A DNA stretch of 64,000 nt from Acanthococcus lagerstroemiae (lineage: Eukaryota; Arthropoda; Insecta; Hemiptera; Eriococcidae), in contig CM063109.1 in assembly GCA_031841125.1 (NCBI GenBank), positions 32,988,038-33,052,037 of the forward strand. The letters run 5' to 3'. Positions 33,191-44,384 of this stretch are shown here, in pieces. The notes under the pieces are model-generated. The model saw only the letters and a list, made by a program, of their open reading frames with translations, ran no database searches and was not told where the DNA came from. Each line of letters begins with the position of its first letter. The stretch's first letter is position 1. The position numbers were made by a program, and so were the translations under genes.

Positions 33191-34373
33191 CTTTCTCTTT
33201 TCTCTATAGAGCGCGAGGCGACCTATGGGTTTTCTTTCGGAACAATTAACCGAGAAATTTTTGGCTTCGCGATTGTGCTGTATTTTGATACGAGTACAAA
33301 GAGCAGCCTTCTCATGTTTGTTCGCCTTCGCGTAAAGTGCGCTCATTATTGAAGAGCGAAGACGAATTCGCAGGGTGCGATGAAACCGGTGATTCAATTA
33401 GTGCATGGCAACAGGACTGTCTTGTTCTTAACCGAGCGACTTTTCCAAAGATGATAAGGTTATCAGTCTTACGACCGGTTTGATGCAGCTCTCCATTTCT
33501 TCCTATCTTGTGCAAGTTCTTTCATTTCGTAATAACACATTTGACATCCTTGATTATCTGTGTTGAAGATACTGGAATCTTTGCCGACCTACCCGATTCT
33601 TTCCCTCCACTCTTCCTTCTAGTAGCAATGATATTATTCCTGGCTGCCTCTAATTATGCCCTATTACTTTATCCCTCCTCATCAGACAATTCCTAATATC
33701 CATTTTACCTCCTACTCTGTTAAATACTTCCTCATTTCTTACCTTATCCGTCCATTTGATGTTAAGTATCCGCCTATAGCACCACATCTCAAAAGCTTCG
33801 ACCCTTCTCTTCTCTGGTTTTCCTATGGTCCATGTTTCACATCCATACAAAGCTACACTCCAAACATAAGTTTCCAAGAACGATTTTTTGATTTCCAGAT
33901 TTATTTTTGATTTGAAAAGTATTGCTAATTTGGCTTGTACTATTCTACTACACTAATATCCCTTTTACTCCTTCCATAGGTATTTTGTTATTTTACTCCC
34001 TAAGTACCAAAATTCGCTTACTTCCTCAAGCTTGTCCTGCCCAATATTTATATTCAAGCTATCATGTTCACATCGATTACATAATATATTACTTTAATTT
34101 TATTTATTCTCATACGATATTCTATTCTCAAAATCTCCTCCATTCAATTTAAAATGTTTTCCAAATCAATACTCCTTTCAGCTAATAAGGCAATATCATC
34201 TGCAAACCTGAGCATCTTTACTCGCTTTCCATGTAGAGTGACACCTGCATCAAATTTTTCTTTTGTTTATTTTAAGGTCCACTGTATATACAGATTAAAT
34301 AATACTGGAGATAAGGAGCACTCCTGCCTTACACCTGTTTCTATATGTGTCGTTATTTTGCAAAAGGGTCAAC

Positions 34374-35092
34374 TTTGTTGGAAACAACTGTTCGAGAAAA
34401 ACGCAAAAATGTGATTTTTGGTCAAAAATATCGATTTTCGGTTTTTGATGGATTTGTATACTATGATCCTTCTACTTTCACGTGAGGGTAGTTGGAACCC
34501 TTGAGGGCCGTTTTAAACGGTGGTAACAGGCCATCGAAGTTGGAGTGGTGTGGTATCTGCTACGTCATAAACTGCGCGCTCGTTTTTCAAGGTTGTCGGT
34601 AGGAAATTTACCTGTTTTATAATTTCTACTCCCGTATTATGTTCTTAGCGCTCCAACCGAACCAAACCGTAACCTAATGTCACTGTGTAAACGTCCTCCA
34701 GTGTTGTAAAAGGTTAACTGTTGCTTTTGATGCAAATTTTAAAAAGGGTCAACTTTGTCGCTGGTACATATGGCAAAATTTTAAAAAGGGGTCAACTTTG
34801 TTGCTGGTATGTATGGCACTGAACAACATTAATATTACATAAAAAAAGTAAAACTAGCCGTTGAAGACCTTATTTGGTGATTTAAACCTTTCATATGACG
34901 ATTTTTTGTTTCAAAAACTTTAAACGCGTTTTTCCCAAAACTATGTTTTTTGAAGTTCAAACTTCAAACGCGTCCCCAGGCGCGAGTTTTATAGTTAGAG
35001 GGTTCCTCTTTGGCTCATTTCGAAGGGAATTTAATGTATTTTCAGGATATGGGTCTAACTCATTTTCGATCCGATCGACAAAGTTGACCCTT
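34374..35092. mobile_element. Non-autonomous TIR element with internal end motifs
   Basis: The ends are AAGGGTCAACTTTGT and its complement ACAAAGTTGACCCTT. It interrupts the LINE reverse transcriptase between the codons for WRSIA and KITTHIETG. The terminal motif also occurs twice inside, near 34744 and 34789, each followed by YGCTGGTAYRTATGGCA. The flanks suggest insertion at TA, one copy being altered, so Tc1/mariner is possible but unproven. There is no coding capacity. Confidence 0.75.
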
Positions 35093-35455
35093 ATGCTATA
35101 GAACGCCACATATTAACCTTCTCTTTTTCTCTTTCTGTTCTTAATGTGGCTTGGTGGCCTTTATATAAGTTTAAAATAGCTTGTCTTTCTTTAAATTTTA
35201 TCCCTTTCTTTTTTAGAATCTCAAACATTTTATCCAATTTAACATTGTCAAAAGCTTTTTCAATATCAACGAATGCCATATATATAACCTGCCACTTTCT
35301 GAGTCCCTAGTACGTCCACTTTTTCTAAATCCGAACTGATCATCTCCTAGTTCTGCATCTGTTCTATTCTCAATTATCCTGTAAATTCTCCTAGTTAATA
35401 TTTTTGAGGCATGCGAAAGAAGACTAATTATTGTTCGATAATTTTCACACTTATC

Positions 35456-36547
35456 TTTTTTTTTAAATTTAAATTATTATTTTTACAGGACCTAATGCCT
35501 CGAAGGCTAGATACCCGATTTACATTAATTAGTAGTTTACATAGTAGTACATAGAAAAAAAAAGGAGGAAGTAGTAGAGTAAGCCAGTCAGATTACCGGG
35601 ATAAGATGGCGTTGGGTGATGTGCTCCGTGAGTCGTTAAAGATCGTCCTTAATAAAGTTCTCGATTTGGAGTCCTCCGAAGTGCATGCAGTTCAATATGA
35701 TATGAGCTACTGTTAGCCGATGTTCTGGTGAACAGTTAGAGCAGATGGGCAGTGTTGTTTTTTCAAAGAGATACGAGTGCGTTAGACGAGTATGTCCTAG
35801 AAGTATACGGTAGGTGGCTACCTCCGCATCCGCAGTTGCCGATTCGACCTACTCGTTGCTCCAATATGGCGCGTCCACTTTTTAACGTCGGGTTTAAAGG
35901 TCCGCAATTTGCTAGGTTGAGTTTGCCACTTCTGTAGCTATTGGTCGTGATACAGTCGTGAAGTATGTATGCGTAGATCTTTAGAGGCTATGGCTGGTAT
36001 GAGGCGGGTGTCACTATCCGTATGCTGAGCAGCTTGATGGACGATTTCATTGCCTGTAGTATATCCCGGTGCGCAGGTATCCAAAGGAAGGTGATACGCA
36101 CACCTGCGCTGTGTAAATGGTGTAGCAGAAAGAAAATATGGCTCGCGAGTTCACTATACGGGTTTGCACTTTGTAATTTCAGCAGCAACGTTTCGGAGTC
36201 GGTGCAGATGACGAAGCTGGACGTGTGAGACGTTGGTAAGGCTAGCAGGAACTGGTATATTGACATTATCTCAGCTGTGTATACACTGGAGAAGCAAGGA
36301 AGGGTGAAGGTTGATATGTCAGTGTCAATTGGGTACGCGCCTCCTACCCTGGAAGTTGACTTGGAGCCATCCATGAAACAGCATATCTTTTTCGGGAAGT
36401 CCTGCAGGAGCGAGTCAAACGTATCCTTTGGATAACCGGCGGATGTGCTCTTTATGTTCCACATGATTCTGGTAGGGGTCCGGTGTCACGAAGGTTCAGT
36501 AGGAGGAAGGAGTTTGATCAGTTCATGTGGAAGAGCTGAGGGATTTG
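35456..36547 (-). mobile_element. Jockey/I-like LINE, 3' part with RNase H, nested
   Basis: This 5'-truncated copy is inserted into the RTE-like LINE. The target duplication TTATC is at 35451-35455 and 36548-36552, and a poly-A tail appears as the T run at 35456-35464. Minus-strand translation shows an RNase H domain: CCFMDGSKSTSRVGGAYP, SSVYTAEIMSIYQFLLAL, FVICTDSETLLLKL and VRITFLWIPAHRDI (36000-36464). D, E and D residues sit in the expected positions. A region like the HTR.TH block of such LINEs follows, with stops. The 5' part, including endonuclease and polymerase, is absent. It is the younger of the two LINEs here. Confidence 0.9.
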
Positions 36548-38244
36548 TTATCGGCGCCTACTTTTTTGGGTATAGTTACAATAGCACTCTTTTTAAAATC
36601 CTCTGGCATTTCCCCTTTATCATAAATATAACATACTAATTTGTACAATTTATCTAAGTTCTGTAATAATTCAGCTGGTATCTCATCCACTCTTGGAGCT
36701 TTTCCTTTCTTTAAATCTCTCAATGTTTTGTCAAATTCTCATCTTAAAATTGAGTCTCCCCTCTCATCTTCTTCCACATCTTCCTCCCTCTCCATTCTTA
36801 TCTCTTCATCCCAATTATTACTGTATAGTCCTTCTACATACTCTACTCACCTTTTCACTTTACCTCCAGCTGTGTAAATAGGCTGTCCTTCTTTGTTTGT
36901 TATATTACTTGCTTTCTTCCTTCTTTTTCCAAACTCCATTTCTACTTTTCTATAGGCCAAATATATTTGTCCTTTATTCATGAATTCTTCTATCTTATCA
37001 CTTTTTTCTTACATCCATTCCTCCTTTGCCTTTTTACGCTGTCTCTTTATTTCATTCATTAACCTTTGATAAGCTAATTTACCTTCCCTGTCGTTTTCAT
37101 TCTTGTATGTTCTTCGTTCGTCCATCTTTCTGAGGATTTCCTCCTTCATCCATGGTTTCTTTTCTTCTCTCTTAGTTTTAACTTGATTTTCTTCTGATGA
37201 CTTTAATATTCCCTCCTTTATTTTACCCCATTCTTCTTTTACAATTTTAATTTTCTGTGTTTTTTCAACCTCTAATCCTAATACAATATCTTTTCGATAT
37301 TATTGGCTCCCGAATGAGATTTATAGTCTAATATTTGATTCCTAACACCTTGCTTTGTTAAAATATAATCAAGTTACCTGGACTTTTCCATGTAGACCTT
37401 CTTCTATAATGATTCTTAAATTGAGTATTTCCTATAACTACGTTATATTTCACACAAGACTGAATCAAACGCTCTCCTCTCTCATTTCTCATTCCTAATC
37501 CAAAATCCTCGACGATATTACCTTCTTTTCCTTCACCAACTCTAGCATTCCAATCATCCATAACAATGCGATTCCCTTCGCCTCTAACATACTTCGTAAG
37601 TCTTTCTAATTCTTCATATAGGTACCTCTTCAGTTTCTTCGCCCTCATGAGTATTAGTAGGCATATGCACTTATATTATTGTTGTAAGTACTGGTTTGCT
37701 ATTGGTTTTTATCAAGATTAGCCTTTCACTCTGATCTTTATTACCCATTTGTTTATTCATAACAATTCCGACGCCTGCTTGCCCCTTTTATTCCCTTTGT
37801 ATTTATTATTCCAACGTCTGCTAACCAAAAATCATTTTCCTCTTTCTACCTTACTTCACTTATTCCAACTATTCTCAGGTCAATACTCTTCATTTCTCTC
37901 TTAGGATTTTCTAATCTTCCAACTCCATTCAAGCTTCTTACATTCCAAATTCCTATTTTAATTACGCCTTTCTTTTTAAAACCTTCCAATGATGATGCTC
38001 CCCCAAGAAGCTCTCTTCCAGCAATTCGAATGTAGAGCTTTGTACATCCGAAAAAATTATATACCTGTTGGAACGCCATCATCAGTAATTATTTGGAAAA
38101 GCTACATTTCCTGGAAAGAGATACTGTTGTAGTTTTTCGTTGTTTTCAACAGGGTTTATCTGTTGGAGTTTGTCTTCTTCTAGGTGCTTTTGGTCGCAAT
38201 TTTGACGATATCGGTATATAACCTCATAGAGAGTATTTTTTTTT

Positions 38245-39375
38245 TAACAGAAGGGAATTTAATTTTCATGGGCTATGAAATCAGCAAGTCGCCGGCTGTA
38301 TATACACTAGTAGAAAATGGTACGCATGGCCTCTCTTATTTTACAGTGGGAAACTTGCGATGCCTTCTATGACTGTATGACTCGAACTGAAAAATCAAAA
38401 ATGGGTGATATGCAGAGGCGCCAGAAGGGGATCATAAGTGGGTGTGGCTTACCAGTCCTGCGAAAAAAAAAAGGTTTAATAACCAGCTAGCGAAGGGAGA
38501 GTTTGATTTTGGAAATGAACAAAAAAACATAAAAATGTAGCACATGCATAAGAATAAAGAATACTTTGTATGTGTGTGTGTGTGGGGGGGGGGCAGAACA
38601 CTGTTAACTGCCAACAAGTTGGGAGCTTCGTAACAATTTAATCAAGAGGCAATGATCACGTCCACATTAATTTACATAAAAACTGCCATTACCTCTATCA
38701 GAACTCATTCAGTCGTGCCAACTCATATTGGTAACACATGAACTCGTTCACATGTTAAAGGACTGAATTTTATGATGATGTCATGACCACAGGATGTGCT
38801 TGAAATACCAAAAATTGGATTCTGGTTACTACGTCATTTATGGATGATTGAGGGAATGGAATAAAAAAATCCAACGCTCAGTTATGACCCTATATTCTTT
38901 TGTTCAGGTTGATAAGGACACCCGATCTGCAAGCTGTGTCGCAATTCTGATGGTTGACAGAAATTAAACTTCTGTCAGTCGAGATTTTTCATTCTATCAA
39001 AAGCTTCAGCCCATCAAAGCAGTTCTTTTGAGCTTTTGTCAGAAGTGACCCGACATTGCCAGAACATAATATTCCGATGGTAGTCTGATATTCTCATCAT
39101 TATTTGTAGGGATTCTGCAGATTCTGACAGTAACCTAGTTACTATTTATCACATTTCTGGCTATTGTCAGGCTATTTTCTACACTTTCCTCTTACTATCC
39201 TGACTTTCTTCTGACTAATTTCTGATGGTCTTTTGGACACTTTTTGATTGTTTTCTGTGCGCGACTTGACTATGTCCTGACAACTTGGACAATTTTGTGG
39301 CACGGTTCTGACGGTAGTTAATGTCTATTGAAATACAATGGTTTTATGCAACTATGAAAACTGTCAAGATAAAAA
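38245..39375. other. No recognisable gene
   Basis: GT microsatellite plus G10 at 38573-38593. From 38990 to 39310 phrases like TTCTGAC and CTGATGGT recur irregularly, perhaps an old repeat. Nothing is coding. Confidence 0.4.
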
Positions 39376-39636
39376 ATGAAAAAATTATTAAATTACTGGA
39401 AGTTATTTTTGGTGCTCTTCTCATGCTCCTCCCTCGCCTGTCTTCATAACTCTCACCACGTCTCTAGTAGTCGAATTTTGGCCCTCTTCAACTCCCACAA
39501 GCACATAAACAACACCCTTACCTACCAATCCGCTGCTGGATACCTCTGCGACATGTACAGACAACAATCTTTTCCGAGCCCATAGCCCGAGAGTGTAGCT
39601 CCGTGGCTGGATAGTAATAAAATAAATAAATAATTA
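39376..39636 (+). pseudogene. Possible LINE 3' end with AATAAA-type tail
   Basis: A 69-codon open frame (HVSSSRILALFNSHKHINN ... FPSP) is followed by CCGTGGCTGGATAGTAATAA and an A-rich tail AATAAAATAAATAAATAA. C-terminal scraps plus such tails are common for LINE copies. No polymerase motif is present, so this is tentative. Confidence 0.35.
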
Positions 39637-39716
39637 TTGTGACATCGAACAGTATTTAATTAGTGTTTCATCCTTTAAAACGTTTTCATTTATCATTAAC
39701 CCAATTTACACCTAAA

Positions 39717-39983
39717 CAGTGGCGGATCCAGGGGGGGCTAAAGGGGCTATAGCCCCCCCCCAAAAAAAAATAATTTTTCACTCACTTTTCCACTTATTTT
39801 AGCCACCGATGTTTTTAATGACAGTAGCGCTCATACAGCACAGTTCGTGAATACATATCGCGTTATCAATGAATCAACATTATCACTTATCAACAATCAT
39901 GCGTTCATGCTTAAAATTTTGTTTGCTCTTTTTTTCTCCAACATTTAGCCCCCCCCCCCAGTGTAATCCTGGATCCGCCACTG
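39717..39983. mobile_element. hAT MITE (CAGTGGCGGATCCAGG ends)
   Basis: Terminal inverted repeats are CAGTGGCGGATCCAGG and CCTGGATCCGCCACTG. They are flanked by the perfect 8-bp duplication CACCTAAA (39709-39716, 39984-39991). The 267-bp body has C runs near both ends and no coding sequence. The perfect duplication suggests a recent insertion. Confidence 0.93.
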
Positions 39984-40170
39984 CACCTAAAACCACTCAA
40001 CATTCAATAATCATAAATCCCTGTTATTATGCCCACAAATTTCAGATCCATAATTCACAACACTATGCGCAGTAGATAAAAACTCAGGAAAAAAGAGGGT
40101 TAGCATGTTTGAAGTACTTTCCATGTAAATTATAAATCACTTAGAAATAAGGGCTAGATTACATACAACT

Positions 40171-40331
40171 ACTTTTCTCTTCTGACTAGCTCTCAACCCG
40201 AGCCCTGGAATCCACCCTTTCGAGCATTACCTCAGAGACGTCAGAGCGGCTGCTAGGGCTGTCTTAGCCCGCCTCTTCCCTTCTGGCCGAAAACCCGACC
40301 TAGGTCGAAATCTGGCGAGTTGCTACGTGGG
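40171..40331 (-). mobile_element. tRNA-derived SINE, 5'-truncated copy
   Basis: Matches the body of the SINE at 30463-30688, with shared CTCTCAACCCGAGCCC, CATTACCTCAGAGACGTCAG and CGACCTAGGTCGAAATCTGG, same strand. It stops at CTACGTGGG, just short of the B box, so it lacks the tRNA head. Confidence 0.85.
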
Positions 40332-40334
40332 ATG

Positions 40335-41559
40335 GACTTTTTTCTGTTCCTCCGTTAGCGGAGGGAAGAATTGGTTTGACCACTTAAGAAACTAGATTTA
40401 GTACGTCAAGATTCAAGATCTTTTTGGTCCTGTGTTGATGCAATAATGTGTTAAGACGATACAATCATCCGCTTATGAAATTAATGGATAAGTAAGCTCT
40501 GCGGGGATCAAGGGGTACAAGTATAGTGGAATGATTGAGTTGGAAAAAATTTTGAAAAGCCAAGAAGTCTAAGTGCAACTTTGATACTAATATTACTAAT
40601 GGCACCAGAACCAGAGGAAGAGTAATAGGCCACTGCTCAAGGGCAAGATAGCCGAGATTGCAACCAAATGTATCGTACATATTTAATGGTTAATTTTCAT
40701 GCAGCCGGCAGACATGTTGTACTCGTAGAATTCACATAATATAAACAGTAGAGATTTTACTGAAATTCAACTTGAATTTACCCAACATGGTAGTCATGTT
40801 ATCAGTATCCCTTTGGAAACCGTAGAAAGACATCACCACTGATGAGTGATGACTCTCAATTTTCAGCTGGATACTTCGGGCTTCTGGTGTAAATGCGTAT
40901 TGAAACAATCCAACTTGATTTTAAATGGCTGAGAAATATTCATCAAACACTTTGATGAAGAAATCTTCCTGATTCTATCACACAAATGCGTGGTAGCATC
41001 TAAAGTAAGAAGCATCATCGTTCCCGCTGCCAATGGCATTGGCTGCCACTTATTAACAGACGTTCATTTTTTGTCCTTACCTGGGGTAACTTCAGATTGA
41101 AAATTCGTCAACACGACGTATATTACCGCACGTCCTACCCTATAATGTTTATTTAATGGTGCGAGTTATTTTCCCTCGCGGGTTAATTCATTGAAACGTG
41201 AACCTAATTGTCCTTTATTGCATTAGGAAGCGATGGTCCTCGCTTCCATTCCGCATTGTAATTCGGAAAGATGCCTATGCTGATCTTCATCTCATCGAGT
41301 GTCGAACTGTTTCTCAATATTAATACGCATTTCGGCACCTCGGAGATACAATATTGATACCGTTACCTTTAATCCAATGGCTGACGAATTGAACCTTCGG
41401 GTTGATTCACCCCTCGTGCTTTTTGTCAATTTTTGATACTTGATGAAATAGAATATTACAGAAATGGTCCAAGTTATACCTGAGAATTCACTTCATAAGT
41501 TGAGCAACTTCATTATGTTTCCAAGCTAGACATCTAATTTGCATATCTAGTGGTCATCT
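40335..41559. other. No recognisable gene
   Basis: AT-rich DNA; no exon, RNA gene or element end is supported. Confidence 0.4.
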
Positions 41560-42962
41560 GCAGGGGCCTCACTACTGAAAAGGAGGTGTGGGTGGCTGTC
41601 TCTCACAGACCATATTCTCAGTCGAAAAACTTGGCAAGTATAGGCAATCAGTCGACACCCTCAGTAAGTTAAAGTGAGTGAGAATTCTTTTCTCTTTTTC
41701 TGAACGACCCATTTCGGGTTCCTAGTTGGCAAATTTGGGCCTCTGCAAAAATCGTTTCACGAGACCCAGGTCATCAGTACAGATATCTCACCAGCTGTCC
41801 CAGTATCAAAGATTTCAGCAAATAATTTAAGTGAGCGAGATTTTTTTTTGTTGCTTGTATGGTTATGCGCTTGGCAAACTCGGCGTATTTCGGGTCCCAT
41901 ATTGTAAATTTGAGCCTGGCACGCTTTCTCTCTCTGCAAAAATCGTTTCAAGAAGCCCCTGATCATCTTTATAGATGTCATACGAGCTGTCCTCTGTCCC
42001 AAACTTCAACAAATTCAACTGAGTGAGTACTTTTTTTTTTTTGCTCCTGTGGATATCAGCTTGGAACTCGACCCATTTCAGGCCGCAGGTCGGCAAATTT
42101 GGGCTTGGTATGCTGTCCCTCTCTGACAAAATGGTCTAAAGAGGCCCCCGTTCATTAGTACAGATGTCTCACCAGCTGTTCAAGTGTCCAACTTTTCAGA
42201 AAATTCAATTGAGTGCAGACTTTTTTTTTGGCGTGTGTGGATATTGACTTCAGAAAACTCGGCCCATTTTAGGTTCCAGGTCGGTAAATTTGAGCCTAGC
42301 ACGCCCTCCCTCTCTACCAAAAAGGTTTCACAAGGCCCCTATCATCAGTATAGATGTCCCATCAGCTGTCCAAGGGTCTGAGATTCAGCAAATTTAAGTG
42401 AGTGAGACCTTTTTCTCGTTGGCTTGTATGGATATCAGCTTGGCGAACTTGGCCCATTTAGAGTTTCAGGTCGGCAAATTTGGGTCTGGCACGCCTTCCC
42501 TCTTTGCAAAAATCGTTTCACGAGGCCATTGGTCATCAGTACAGATGTCCTACCAGTTGTCCATGTGTCCTAGAATTCAACAAATATAAGTGAATGAGAA
42601 CTTTATTTTTTGCTTCTGTGGATATTAACTCGGAAAACTCACTACGGGCCCCAAGTCCGTAAATGTGAGCCTTTCACGCCTTCCTTCTCTATGAAAATCA
42701 TTTCACGAGGCTTCTGGTCATCAGTACAGGTGTCCCACTAACTGTCCAAGAATCCAAGATTTTAGCAAATTTAAGTGCGTGAGAACTTTTTTTTTGTGGC
42801 CTGTATGGATGTCATCTTGACAAACTTGACACATTTTGTGTTCCAGGTCGACAAATTTGGGCCTGGCACGCCCTTCCTCTCTGCAAAAATAGTCTCACGA
42901 GGACTTTGGTCTTCTGCACAGAGTATCTCACCACCTGTCCACGTGTCCAAGATTTGATTTTG
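41560..42962 (+). repeat. Tandem array, about 187-bp unit, seven to eight copies
   Basis: Units are marked by GGCAAATTTGGGCCTGG-like words near 41727, 41912, 42090, 42284, 42472, 42657 and 42848, a spacing of 178-194 bp. Each unit continues with CACGCCYTCCCTCTCTGCAA, AATCGTTTCACGAGG, ATCAGTACAGATGTC, CAGCTGTCC and AAGTGAGTGAGA plus a T run. Copies differ by many substitutions, so the array is old. A partial unit lies at 41560-41720. Open frames in it are not conserved between units. Confidence 0.93.
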
Positions 42963-43318
42963 TGAAGTTAAGGAGACCCTCTCAATGCTGATGGTGCTAC
43001 CCACATTCGAAGTGATCTGATCTTTAGCCCTGGAAAATTAAGAGTTGGAGTTGAGCACAGATTCCAGCAGCGATTTGGATTAGCTTCCTAATGAATATAG
43101 CAAAAGTTTAAGCTCATAGTGTGGCGCAATCTCTGCAGGGGGCTGAAGTCCTCAAAATCCAGTTTCCCCATAAATCTCGATCGTAGAAAAAAATATTTCG
43201 AACTAAATGGATTCCATATGAAATTCTTTACAAGGAACATGTCTTACAATTTTTTTGTAACTTTCTGAGAAATGCCCAAAATAAAGGGTTCAAAAGGACC
43301 CTTCAGTTTCCTCTAGAC

Positions 43319-43632
43319 CAGTGCCTCTCAATCGGGGGTCCGTGAGCCTGTTGTAGGGGGTCCGCAAAAGGTAAGAAATTTAAAAGAAGAAAGTAGGACA
43401 ATGTCAGGTGCGATTAAAGTGTGCACATGGAAAGAGAGATTTTCATGTACATGCGTGAATGTTCGCATTTCGATTTTTCATTAATTGTAACTCATTTTTT
43501 GTAAATGCACCTATCATTACATAAAGAATGGTCGTGGCTAAAAATTTTTTCCAAAGTTGAGGGGGTCCGCAGAAAATCAGAATTATTCCAGAGGGGTCCA
43601 CGACGTGACGTCTTAAAGGTTGAGAAGCCCTG
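43319..43632. mobile_element. hAT MITE (CAGTGCCTCTCAA ends)
   Basis: The left end CAGTGCCTCTCAATC and the right end, read inward, CAGGGCTTCTCAACC form inverted repeats with GGGGGTCC words inside each end. Flanks CTCTAGAC and ATCTTGAC agree at six of eight positions. CAGTGGTTCTCAA-type ends are well known in hAT families. The body (314 bp) is non-coding. Confidence 0.8.
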
Positions 43633-43919
43633 ATCTTGACTGACGTAGACCTTATGGAAGAAAATGTAAACTTTTCGATGTCTTTTTGGACTCTCCACCT
43701 TCAGCAAACCAAAGGGGTGCTAATCATCACCTGACCCTTTTCTGAACATCCTCTTCTACTTGTCCCTGGAATGTTTCCACCCCATTCTCGCTATACTTAG
43801 GTGCTACAATTTAAATTTCGTATTGTTTGCATTTTTTTTAGTGACAGAAATTCCTTTATACTACAATTTTTAAAACTGTCATAATCATGAAGCATCGATT
43901 CGAGATACCGACTGTAGAA

Positions 43920-44335
43920 GTTTCAAGGTCACAGAATTTGATTTAGATATATTGGTTTACATGTGAATTCAAAATTATGGTACCGAGGAAGGGGTAGGAC
44001 CACGCAAATTCATAAAATGCAATGTGGATATTTTGTTTCATAGATTTAAAAGGTGTCACTGGACTCATTTTTGGTAATTATTCGTCCCCTAATTGCAAAT
44101 TGTGGTATTTGAGGAGGGAGAGGAGCATTGAAATGAAAATTCTGGAATGCACAATATGGGTATTGTTGTAGGGGTTCAATAAGTCGCCGGATTCAGTTTT
44201 GATAATGATTTGCTACTAATTTGCAAACTGTGACATAAGGGTTGGAGAGGGGGTTCCAAAATTAGAGATTCTAACGAATGCAACATGGATATTATTTGAG
44301 AAGTTGTCAAGGTCGCTGAACTCATTATCTAAGAA
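43920..44335 (+). repeat. Degenerate satellite, about 130-bp unit
   Basis: Unit starts are AGGTCACAGAATTTG (43925), GTGTCACTGGACTCA (44052), AGTCGCCGGATTCAG (44189) and AGGTCGCTGAACTCA (44310). Each is followed by an ATTTGCAAA/CTGT and GAGGAGGGAGAGG-like block. They share the GTCGCTGAWTTC core with arrays at 12.8, 45.4, 49.1, 54.5 and 57 kb. Confidence 0.7.
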
Positions 44336-44384
44336 TGAGGGAGGAAAAATTCCGGGGCCGGGTGGATGAGAATGTTCAGAAAGG

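Larger units (their letters stand above)
33478..38240 (-). mobile_element. RTE-like LINE, nearly full length, broken by two insertions
   Basis: Minus-strand order: an endonuclease with IGIWNVRSLNGVGRLENP and LRIVGISEVR (37846-38082), then MDDWNARVG (37358-37648). A reverse transcriptase follows: LKKGKAPRVDEIPAELL at about 36650-36720, FVDIEKAFDNVKLDKMF at 35091-35279, FADDIALLAE at about 34185-34215, and the thumb/tail YGCETWT and MWCYRRILNIKWTDKV at 33650-33877. The end is KELAQDRKKWRAAS near 33510. With the insertions removed it is about 2.9 kb, the usual RTE size. It lacks RNase H. The ISEVRW tryptophan codon is now a stop, and several frameshifts occur, so it is dead. Insertions lie at 34374-35092 and 35456-36547. 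Confidence 0.9.

Noticed and set aside
41560..42962. Regular repeats that might suggest a CRISPR-like array
   Set aside because: The units are about 187 bp, diverged and contiguous without unique spacers, in eukaryotic DNA.
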